Below, piece after piece: positions 20,029-28,492 of a DNA stretch of 64,000 bases; position 1 is the first letter of the stretch, and each line of letters opens with the position of its first letter. Source of the stretch: Blepharisma japonicum. Taxonomy: Eukaryota > Ciliophora > Heterotrichea > Heterotrichida > Blepharismidae. The position numbers and the translations under genes are program-made. The stretch spans positions 1-64,000 of the forward strand of contig CATKHK010000084.1 of the NCBI GenBank assembly GCA_949751835.1, written 5' to 3'. The notes under the pieces were generated by a model that was given only the letters and a program-made list of their open reading frames with translations, did no database searches and was not told the origin of the DNA.

Positions 20029-21840
20029 ATGGAAAATTCAGTCCGCAGACTTTCACTTATCAGCAACCATCTAGGACAACACATTCCAAAGTACACATGG
20101 TTTAAACCTGATGGCTGGGTGAGTTTTATTTAGGGGTTTACAGACACAAAATTTTTCTTAAACAAGCAAAACCAAGTTTACCTTGGTGGAAATCGCTATT
20201 TGGATTCAGGCAAGATTTTGCCATCATTTGCACAATTTTTCCAAGAACAAGGCTTAGAGTTTGTTAATAAGTCTACTATACAAAAATCAATACCAGTTGA
20301 CCCACCTGTAAGAAATCAGGAATTTTTGGATAGGATAAAGCAGTTTTCATTCTATGTGACTGAAGAGGACCAAGATCGTGCTTTTCACTCTCATGGGCAC
20401 ACACTACAAGAAATGTTTATTGTGAAGTTCGGAAAATTTGAGAGGACTGTCGATCTTGTGGTTTATCCAGAAACTGAAGAGCATGTCGAAAACATCGTTA
20501 AACTTGCTAACGAGTTAAACGTTGTATTAGTCCCTTATGGAGGCGGCACAAATGTAACCCATGCTCTCCAGCTTGATCCTAACGAAAAACGAACTATCTG
20601 CTCAGTCGATCTCAGCAAACTGAATAAAGTCAAAGAAGTGAACAAAGAAAGCATGACTGCAGTAGTAGAGGCTGGAATTGCAGGAAAAGACTTAGAAAAA
20701 GAACTGCTTAAGCATGGAGTTTGCTGTGGCCACGAGCCTGATTCAGTTGAATTTTCCACATTAGGTGGCTGGATTAGTACAAATGCATCAGGGATGAAGA
20801 AAAATATATATGGAAATATTGATGACATTGTAATTACTATAAGAATAGTAACACCTTTAGGAACTTGGGAAAAGCCATGCAATGCTCCAAGAATGTCAAC
20901 AGGACCTGACGTAAACCGAGTTTTAATAGGAAGTGAAGGCTTATTTGGGGTATTTTCTATCTAGATAATCACATGTGCCACAATTAAAATCAAACCTCTC
21001 CCAGCACACAAGGCATATGATTCCTATGTTTTCCCAAATTTTGAACTAGGCACAAAATTCATGAAATATTTAGGAGTAAACAACATTCGTCCAGCCAGCG
21101 TTCGGCTTGTTGACAATATGCAATTTCAATTCGCCTTGTCCTTAAAACCTGCTGAGCACTCTATATTTAAACATTTTATGGACAGAGTCAAAAAATTTTA
21201 TTTATTAACTATAAAAGGATTTGATCCAAAACAAATATGTGCTTGTACACTGGTCTATGAAGGCAATAAAGAAGTCGTTGATTTGCAGCAGCATCAAATA
21301 GACGAAGTCGCTAGACAATTTAAAGGACTTCGTGGTGGCCCTGAAAACGGCCTCAGAGGATATTTTTTGACCTATATGATTGCTTATCTAAGAGATTTCG
21401 GGATGGAATACGACTTAGTCGCTGAATCCTTTGAGACTGCTATAGCCTGGGACAAATTAGATAATCTCCTTAAATCTTTGCCTGTAAAAATTATATAGAA
21501 AAGTATAGAAGCTGCATGTGCAGCCCGAGGGGTTAAAAAGAGACCATTTGTGTCGTCAAGAATTACACAAGTTTATGATACAGGGGCTTGTGTTTATGTT
21601 TATTTTGGATTTTTCCATACAGGAGTGCCTGATCCAGTTAAAGTTTATTGTGAAGTTGAAGATGAGGCTAGAGAAGAAATTTTAAGATGTGGAGGGTCGC
21701 TAAGTCACCATCATGGAGTTGGAAAATTGAGGAAAAAATTCATGAATAAATGTGTGGGAGAGCCTGCACTTTCGATATTGAGAGGCGTTAAAAAAGAAGT
21801 CGACCCTAAAAACATTTTTGCTAATGGGAACTTAATTTAA
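20029..21840 (+). CDS. AGPS: Alkylglycerone-phosphate synthase (alkyl-DHAP synthase), peroxisomal
   Basis: Three 15-nt introns (20119-20133, 20950-20964, 21484-21498) join four exons into 588 aa ending at TAA 21838-21840. The enzyme swaps the acyl chain of acyl-DHAP for a fatty alcohol, the first ether-bond step of ether-lipid synthesis, and uses FAD. The FAD-binding PCMH domain is seen at about 140-320 (VPYGGGTNVTHAL; TLGGWISTNASGMKKN), and the catalytic His cluster near the C-terminus (SLSHHHGVGKLRKKF). Residues 7-15, RLSLISNHL, match the PTS2 peroxisome signal R-L-x5-H-L; the C-terminus (..NGNLI) has no PTS1. Length and order are as in other eukaryotes. Part of its 3' end is duplicated downstream. 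Confidence 0.95.
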
Positions 21841-22236
21841 GGTTAAGTAGCTTGAAAAGGTTGAGAGCTAATCTGTTTTTCTTATTATAAGTCTTCTGAT
21901 GAGATCTGGAAATTCATTAACAAAGATTACCTAAAACAAATTTCATGGAGGTCTTGATGAAGAGCCTCATTAGTTAATAGCCTAATATTGTACTCAAAAG
22001 CAGATTTCTGCAATGCATCCTTAACCTCTCTTATGTCAATTATATCTGAGTGATCAGGTCGATTTTTTTCAAAGACCACTAAGGCCGCTTCTCTAAGTTT
22101 GTTGTCGTCTGCGCGAATTTCTCTAATTGAAGCTATGCAGTTTTATTGAATAAATATGTTGGAGAGTCTGCACTTTCGATATTGAGAGGTGTTAAAAAAG
22201 TTGACCCTAAAAATATTTTTTCTAATAGAATTTAAT
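21841..22236. other. Rearranged patch between AGPS and the TPR gene
   Basis: This stretch holds two gene fragments described separately: a minus-strand EF-hand-like remnant (21927-22139) and a partial copy of the AGPS 3' end (from 22147). I see no intact gene. Confidence 0.6.
21927..22139 (-). pseudogene. EF-hand-like gene remnant
   Basis: A minus-strand frame of about 70 codons ends at TAA 21927-21929 and reads EIRADDNKLREAALVVFEKN, then RPDHSDIIDIREVKDAL. The layout (helix, D-x-S/D-x-I-D loop, helix) resembles a degenerate EF-hand. Its 5' side stops at the junction with the AGPS-derived copy, and there is no Met start, so it is a truncated remnant left by a rearrangement. Confidence 0.45.
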
Positions 22237-22254
22237 TTAAGGTTGAAGTAACTT
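22147..22254 (+). repeat. Partial duplicate of the AGPS 3' end
   Basis: These bases match about 21743-21856 (the last about 32 codons of AGPS plus its stop and start of 3' UTR): shared strings include CACTTTCGATATTGAGAGG and TTAATTTAAGGTT, with scattered substitutions and a few missing bases. It is too short to code for anything alone. Read on the opposite strand, it supplies the last codons and the stop of the TPR gene at 22237-23202. Confidence 0.85.
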
Positions 22255-23202
22255 ATTTATAAAAAATCTTATGTCATTAGCTTCTCTTAAATTTCCATTT
22301 TCTTCTAAATGCTGTGCATGTGATAAGTAAGGTATATGAAAATTTGGGGAAATTTCAAAAATTTTTTTATAATCTTGTTTTGCAAGATCTGGCCTATTTA
22401 TTTTTTCATATGATTCCGCTCGAAGTATGTAAATCGCAGGATCGATTTTCTGGTACTGCAACCTTTCTAAACAAAGCGTAAAATGTAATATTGCTTCACG
22501 ATGCTCTCCTAGTGACGAAAAACATCTAGCGAGCTCATAATGGCCATCTGCATTATCAACAAGAGTTAAAAAATGCCTAAAAATTCCAATAGCTTCATTA
22601 AATCGATTTTTCGCTTGATATACCATCGCTAATGAAAAATAGGCATAAGGGGAGTGAATTTGCATAGAAATGCTGCTTAATAAGTGCCCTTCAGAAATCT
22701 CGTAGTCTTCTAGTAGCCTTCTAGACTCCCCAGCTAAATAAAATAAATCAGAGTGAAGGTATTTTTGTTGTATCAGATTTTCACATAGTTCTGTTGCTTT
22801 TAAATAATCTCCTTTAGAAATTAAAAATTTGGCTTTTGATATTGTATCATGTATCACCGAAGTATTTTGCCTATTTAACAGCTGATTGCTACTGCTAAAT
22901 ATTTTTTACAATTTTCGTTTGCAGTTATCATGATAATTTTCGTGAGATTTCTCAAGACTTTTCAAATAGGAAGGAAGCCTTAAGGCTAATTTAACTGCTT
23001 TTTCAGGGATCGGATTGTCTTCTACTTGGATATCATCAGGTGATTTAATAGGAGGAATAGAGCTGCTTTCTACTTGGATATCATGAAGAGATCTAAAAGA
23101 AGGATTTGGGCCATCTTCTACTTGTATATCATGAGGAGATTTCAAAGGAGAATTTGGGCGATTTTCTTCTATACGAGAATGCTCAAATGATGGAGTAAAC
23201 AT
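22237..23202 (-). CDS. TPR protein with N-terminal 16-residue repeats
   Basis: One 15-nt intron (22895-22909, within a codon) joins exon 1 (22910-23202) to exon 2 (22237-22894), giving 316 aa from ATG 23200-23202 to TAA 22237-22239. Without the intron the long second exon would have no ATG start. Exon 1 carries three tandem repeats of the type KSPHDIQVEDxPxP (about residues 21-68). Exon 2 encodes about six tetratricopeptide repeats (GDYLKATELCENLI; NRFNEAIGIFRHFL; GEHREAILHFTLCLE; NRPDLAKQDYKKIFEISPN), making up most of residues 110-310. TPRs bind peptide partners; no enzyme domain. The final KLLQP and stop lie in the antisense of the AGPS 3'-end copy, so the C-terminus has been replaced recently. 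Confidence 0.85.
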
Positions 23203-23736
23203 TTTATTATTTGTTTTAAAAATTTTTAAGCGAATATTTTTTTACAATTTAAAATTTTTGACATAAAAATTTGAACTATTTAAATTTTTTACCATTAGAT
23301 CTTATTATCTGCCAGTTTCTGCTAAAAGTGCTCAATTATACACTTGTCTTCACCTTAAAAATTTTGTTAATTAACAGTCAAGAGAATAGCTGATCTTTAC
23401 ATTCAGTTTAATTATCCTAAATTATTATCTTTATTAACTTTTTTAATATTAATTCTAAATTATCCCATATTTCTAACATTTATTAAACGCCAATAAAATA
23501 CCAAGCGATATACTCTCTTATGTATAGAAAAATCAAAAGTATTTTTGTCCTTTAATAAACACTTATTTCACCTAAAAATATCCATTTTAACATTACTTAA
23601 TCAATCCCATATATCATCATGACTCATGACATGCCATAAAAGACATTTAGCCTTCTTTTTATTAAAAAACGTATATCTAGCCTTCTAACTGAGCTAAATC
23701 TCATCCTTTTTATGTCTAATTTAAATATTTTTTGAT
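23203..23736. other. Divergent intergenic region
   Basis: AT-rich DNA between the TPR gene start (minus) and the SH3 gene start (plus). I see no gene, RNA or repeat. Confidence 0.4.
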
Positions 23737-24744
23737 ATGGAGAATAAACAATCCTATACCAAGGCTTCATTTAGCGTAAAAAGGCGAAAAGAATCCAACC
23801 ATTTCGACGAGCCCAGCGATAGCGTTTATGCTCCACGCTCACCCTCAAACAGTCAGAGCAAAAGAAACCCTATGGAAACTCGAACCCGAAGCCTCGCCGA
23901 AGTAAGGGGTCTCCCCAAAGTAAAAACTCCGACAAAAAATGTGAAAAATAACAAGCCAACAATTTCTTGAAGAAACGACAATAAACAGCTTGATATTTCG
24001 ATAGAAGCAGCTGGGAAACCAATAATTTCCCCCAGAAATAAGTTTAAAAAAGCCTTTAAACAAAACAGTCCATACAAAGCTAACTATTCCATGCAGGAAA
24101 TACCTGACTTAAATGAAAGTGAGGTGTTTTCTGATGTGAAATCAATGAAAACAGAAATTGATAGGTTAAACAATACTATTGAAGCTATGAAAGGGTTTTA
24201 CAAGGAAGAAGAAAGATCTTTGCATAAGCAAATAACAGCTTTGCAAAAAGAGTTAGATTGACTAAAAAAGGAGTATAGTAAAACTGTTGAGTACTTAGCC
24301 TGTGTTATTGGAAAACACATGGATAAAGAAACTCCGCAAATAATAAATGACGAAATAATAGAGACTTTAAAAGAAAAACAAGAAGCTTTGAAGCTCAATT
24401 TAGAGGCTGCAATAAATTCAGTTTCTTCATTTAAGGCTAATGACAAGCTAAAGCTTGATATTCTGAACGTCCCGAACACTTTTGAAAATCATCCAAACCT
24501 GCCTAGCACAGGGCGATTTCAAGGTGTCGCTATGAGGTTCAGCGAGTCTGAGTCCGAAACAGAAAATTCCCCAAAGATCGAATGCATCGCTTTATATGAT
24601 TTTTATGCAAGAGATCCTGGACATTTAGAGTTTAAAGCAGGAGACAGGATTATAGTAAAATCAAAATTGGATGATGAATGATGGATAGGGACAAATAAAG
24701 AGAAAACTGGAAAATTCCCAAGCAGCTATGTTATGCTAGATTAG
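23737..24744 (+). CDS. Coiled-coil protein with C-terminal SH3 domain
   Basis: The gene encodes 335 aa from ATG 23737 to TAG 24742-24744; TGA at 23968, 24259 and 24679 are Trp. The N-terminal about 115 residues are basic and disordered. About 120-235 is coiled coil (MKTEIDRLNNTIEAMKGFYK; KEKQEALKLNLEAAINSV). Residues about 283-335 form an SH3 domain: CIALYDFYARDPGHLEF (ALYDF motif), GDRIIVKSKLDDEWW and GKFPSSYVMLD. The first Trp of the DEWW pair, a ligand-binding residue in SH3 folds, is encoded by TGA, which supports the code strongly. SH3 domains bind Pro-rich peptides; with a coiled coil this suggests a membrane-trafficking or actin adaptor, though no partner is identified. Confidence 0.92.
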
Positions 24745-25017
24745 CAGATTTAAATCTCTAAATTAATTTTTAAATCAGTAGCAGAAGTCGAATTTTTTGA
24801 AGCTTAAATAAAAAATTTTGTATAATTATCATTTGCTTTATTTTAATGCCCTATGATCACAAAATGGATTGCTTAGGAAAAAGTATAAAAATTAAAATAT
24901 AAAGTATTTAATGATTTTGAAAATTCCCAAAGTCCAAAACTAAATCATGCGTATCTTAAACTAAATAATATAGAATAGAACAAAATCAAAATATAGTCAA
25001 TTATTAAAGATTAAATT

Positions 25018-25259
25018 ATGTCTTCTTTACTAAAACGAATTCAACGTTACGAATGGATTAAGAAGCTATATAGTAAGTGGTTAATAATTTTGTTGAGAGA
25101 ATTCTTACAATTAAAACGGTACAAGAAGAGGAAGACTATTTTAATTACTCTGAAATTGAAGAATATGCAGAAAGTTTGGATTCAAACAATCAAAGCTCGA
25201 TTTGGCATAGGCTTCTTCTAGAAGCAATTGCTGAATTAAAAATTTCTTCATATAATTAA
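25018..25259 (+). pseudogene. Small two-frame ORF, possibly frameshifted
   Basis: A frame from ATG 25018 (MSSLLKRIQRYEWIKKLYSK) looks coding for about 20 residues, after which a different frame from about 25080 to TAA 25257-25259 looks coding (TVQEEEDYFNYSEIEEYAES, ending LEAIAELKISSYN). A -1 shift near 25080 would join them. No GT...AG intron of 15 or 16 nt fits; the nearest candidate splices give stops. It may be a recently broken small gene, a sequencing error, or a gene I am misreading. The function of the roughly 80-residue product is unknown. Confidence 0.4.
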
Positions 25260-25304
25260 ATTTCTTATCTATAAATGAATTAAGTTTATTAATTTATCTA
25301 ATAA

Positions 25305-26126
25305 ATGTTTGTGTTAAGGAAATTTCCCACTAAGCAATTTTCAACAGATCTATTTTCAGGACACTCTGATCTATACGCTAAATATCGACCTAGCTACCCT
25401 CAAGAACTTTTTGCTTATTTATCCTCTCTAACAAAATCCCATGATCTAGCATGAGATGTTGGAACAGGGAATGGCCAAGCTGCATTCTCTTTAGTCCCAT
25501 ATTACTCTACAGTCATCGGAACTGATCTAAGCCAGCAGCAAATAGATATCGCCAGATCTAAAAATTCTTCAATTGTGTTTGAAGCGCTTCCAGCAGAATT
25601 ATCAGCAGAAATCCTCAACACTCACAGACTCCTAACATATGAAAAAATCGATTTAATTACTATAGCAACAGCATTACTTTATTTTGATTTAGATAGATTT
25701 TATGACACGGTTTATAAAGTTCTAAAACAAGATGGAGTAATCGCAGCTTGGACTTATGGAGTACCAAATGTTGATGAAAATGTCGACCAAATTGCAAATA
25801 AAATTTACTGGGAAGTTTGCTATGAGTATTTTGATAAAAGAAGAAAATATGTAGACGAAAAATTCAAGACAATAGATTTTCCATTTGATGAAAATCTACC
25901 AGAGCCTCCAATTGCTGCTAAATCATTTACAAAATTTTGGAGCATTGAAGAATATTGAGGAAATATTCATACATGGTCAGGTGTCCAAAGAGCAAAAAAA
26001 GAATTAAACTCAGATCCTACAGAACCTTATTTTGCGGAGCTCTGCAAATATTGGCCTAGAAGTGAGAAGAAGCCAGTGGTGTTTCCACTTTATTTTCGTA
26101 TAGGTAAAAAGAAAATATCTCCTTAA
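25305..26126 (+). CDS. Class I SAM-dependent methyltransferase
   Basis: The gene encodes 273 aa from ATG 25305 to TAA 26124-26126, with TGA at 25452 and 25956 read as Trp. The SAM-binding motif I is WDVGTGNGQAA (about 50-60), with the leading Trp from TGA; motif II follows in STVIGTDLSQQQIDIAR, and a motif IV-like LITIATALLYFDLD around 125. The opening FSGHSDLYAKYRPSYP is typical of the Methyltransf_11 subgroup near yeast Crg1/trans-aconitate methyltransferases, which act on small carboxylic molecules; the substrate here is unknown. The first residues, MFVLRKFPTKQFST, are basic and hydroxylated and could be a mitochondrial presequence, but this is weak. Confidence 0.88.
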
Positions 26127-26147
26127 TATTTTTATTATAATTATTAA

Positions 26148-26489
26148 ATGGCTTCCTCAGTCATAAAGTCTCTGCAGGAGTCTTTTAAGATCCTAAAGAA
26201 GAAATACACAAAGGAGACTAAGAAAAGAACGAAGTTGATTGATCTTTTTATTTCTTTCAACTTAGTTTTGGCAACAATTCAGTATATTTATATGAAAATC
26301 GCTGGTAGCTTTCCATTCAATGCATTTCTATCAGCATTTTTCTGTAATATTGGAACAGCAGTGCTAACAGTCTGTCTAAGGATGCAAATAGAGGATAAAA
26401 GTTCAGGAAAAACTGAAGAAAAAGCTTATGTTGAGTATATGTTTTGTTGCCTTATATTATATTTGGTCTCATTTAATTATTTAGGCTAA
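26148..26489 (+). CDS. DAD1: Oligosaccharyltransferase subunit DAD1/OST2
   Basis: The protein has 113 aa, the usual family length, ATG 26148 to TAA 26487-26489. It has three membrane helices (LIDLFISFNLVLATIQYIYM, FNAFLSAFFCNIGTAVLTV, YMFCCLILYLVSFNYLG) and the diagnostic GSFPFNAFLSAF and CLRMQIED segments. DAD1 is a small ER-membrane subunit of the oligosaccharyltransferase complex, which transfers glycans to Asn of nascent proteins. The start is only 21 bp after the methyltransferase stop on the same strand, so the 5' UTR must be very short. Confidence 0.95.
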   Translation: MASSVIKSLQESFKILKKKYTKETKKRTKLIDLFISFNLVLATIQYIYMKIAGSFPFNAFLSAFFCNIGTAVLTVCLRMQIEDKSSGKTEEKAYVEYMFCCLILYLVSFNYLG

Positions 26490-26639
26490 TACTCAATTAT
26501 CTATTAAATCGTTTGTGTTAATTTTTCAGGTTAGACAATAAACTTGATTTATGGAGCTTTATCTCCAGCCCTTATAGAATACAACACTTTTGCATATTTG
26601 CATAAGACTTATATTATTGTATGCTATACTCAAAATTTC

Positions 26640-27625
26640 CATTCATATAAATAAGTAAATAATAGTTTAGATTTTATAAATAAACCATTAAATAACTCTA
26701 TGCAAGACAAGCAATGCTTCGAACAAGTCTACCCGCTGATAGCATATCAGAACAATCCGAACAATCATACTCCAAAACTTTTGCAGTCTAATCAAGTCTA
26801 TACAGACAGTTATAATCAAAATGCGAAACTTTATCTGCTAGAATTCGAAGAAGAAAACCTCAAAAATAGTTTATTCATTTATAACACTGAGAATGATAGC
26901 AAAGAAATAAAAATTCTGGACACTCCAGAACCACTAGATATTGGCACGAGCAAAACTCAGCTTCCAAATGGTAAATTATTTTGCTATGGAAATTGGCATC
27001 GTTCTGGGATCACTCTAATAATCGATGAAAATTTTGAAATCCAGAAACTTCCATCTGGCCCTCGTTGCAGGTTACCTTCAGCTATCTATTTCAAAAACAG
27101 CGTCTATTGCTTTGGGGGGATTGGTCGTAAGAATATATTATTAACTCTATCTCGTAGATTTGATTTGGATGGAAATCGATGAATACAATTAACTCCAATG
27201 CCAAATGCTGATACTAATTGCGAAGGTACAGTGTTTAATGGCAATATTTTGATTTGTGGATTTGAGTCTAAACATCTTTTGTTGTATTCAATTGAAATTG
27301 ACTCTTTCTCTACAATTCCTTATCAATTTGAAGGGCATAGCCAAAAAATGCTGATAAATGCAGAAAGCAAATTGTATTTGATTGGAAGATTATCAATTTA
27401 TGAGAGTGATATTGAAAGTTACACTGATTGGAGTGAAATTGCCAAATCTTGTATTTATAATAATCCTTATCGAGTTTGCTATTCATACAATGCAGGAACA
27501 ATTTATATATGGTGCCATCATTATGATCAGAAAAGATACATGAAGTTTAATCTGAAGGAGAAAAGGATGACTGAATTCCGTTAAATAAATTCTATTTTAA
27601 TAAAATTTCTTCAAACTTATTTTTT
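26640..27625 (+). repeat. Inverted-duplicate unit, arm B (pairs with about 2985-3995)
   Basis: This arm contains the whole kelch gene 26700-27584 plus about 60 bp upstream and about 40 bp downstream, matching arm A in opposite orientation 22.6 kb away. Similarity in non-coding flanks shows the event copied a genomic block and was recent; edges are approximate. Confidence 0.75.
26700..27584 (+). CDS. Kelch-like repeat protein (copy B of inverted duplicate)
   Basis: The gene encodes 294 aa from ATG 26700 to TAA 27582-27584; TGA 27180-27182 is Trp. It is nearly the same protein as the minus-strand gene at 3051-3929 (for example MQDKQCFEQVYPLIAYQN at the start and RRFDLDGNRW later), with a two-residue longer loop near position 50 and scattered substitutions. 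One site differs in code use: the position of TGA 3111-3113 in copy A (CDYW) is Tyr here (CHHY). Both copies keep open frames, which suggests both are expressed or the duplication is very young. The blade pattern is as described for copy A. Confidence 0.85.
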
Positions 27626-27681
27626 TAAATATATCTCATGAATTTTTATAGACCGCCATCATGAAAATGTATCCATTCTAA

Positions 27682-28077
27682 TGGATTTCATATCTTGCAC
27701 ATCTTACTCTTTTATTGGTTGGTATAATAGAAGAAGCTATGGAATGTCAAGAAAAAGCTATCATACTTGATCCAAATAATTCTGATGCATACCTTCGAAT
27801 GGGATTTTGTTTGAATATTGCTCAAAGATATGAAGAAGCAGTAAAATATTATAACGATGCAATTAGAATGAACCCAAATCAAGCACAGTATCATTGACTA
27901 AAATGAGGTGCTCTTTTGCGATTAGCTAGAAGAGAAGAAGCTATAAAATGCTATGATATCTCCTTTGAATGAGCAATTAAAAGCTGCTTTTGAGCGGATG
28001 AAGCAGAAAAAGTTTGTGAAACTAGCATAAGGCTTGAAATAAATAATTACATAAGTCCTTCTTTAATATGAATTTAG
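27682..28077 (+). pseudogene. TPR-protein fragment lacking its N-terminus
   Basis: A plus-strand frame bounded by a TAA at 27679-27681 runs to TAG 28075-28077 with several TGA as Trp. It encodes two or three tetratricopeptide repeats: EEAMECQEKAIILDPNNSDA, YEEAVKYYNDAIRMNPNQAQ and REEAIKCYDISFEWAIKS. The first repeat lacks its opening helix and no plausible start lies upstream; Met at 27739 would begin in mid-repeat. It lies next to the kelch duplicate, so it may be the tail of a gene cut by that event. A short functional product cannot be excluded. Confidence 0.55.
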
Positions 28078-28492
28078 GGACTTTAGCCTTCAATATGTTT
28101 TTTGAGCATATCTCAACCATTTTAATGCTTTTTAGAGTTTAAGGATATTAAAATTTCCGATGAAGGAATTTGTAGTAAATTATGAACATAAGAAGCATTG
28201 CAATGCTAGAGAATATATAATTCAGCATATAGAAAATAATATAGGTTGCCAACCTATGCATATCAATGACTTCAAATAAAGTGCTTAATTCTTTAAACCT
28301 ATTTTGCAGTCTATAAATGAGCTATTATGTAAAGGTATAAATTTATTGCATAAAAGTTAAACAATTTACTAAAGTTCTGAGGAATCCTCAGATAGAAACT
28401 ATATTATAGCCATAAGAAATTTTTCATTTATTAATCAATATCAATCATTATAAAATATTAGGCAATGAGTAATTATTCAAAATCAAATAATT
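28078..28492. other. Intergenic stretch
   Basis: AT-rich DNA with many short stops in all frames; I see nothing in it beyond a probable promoter/5' UTR for the next gene. Confidence 0.4.

Noticed and set aside
20535-20882. Antisense ORF within AGPS
   Set aside because: Overlaps a well-supported enzyme exon; no conserved motif on that strand.
21826-21840. PTS1 at the AGPS C-terminus
   Set aside because: The end is NGNLI, not SKL-like; the PTS2 at the N-terminus is clear instead.
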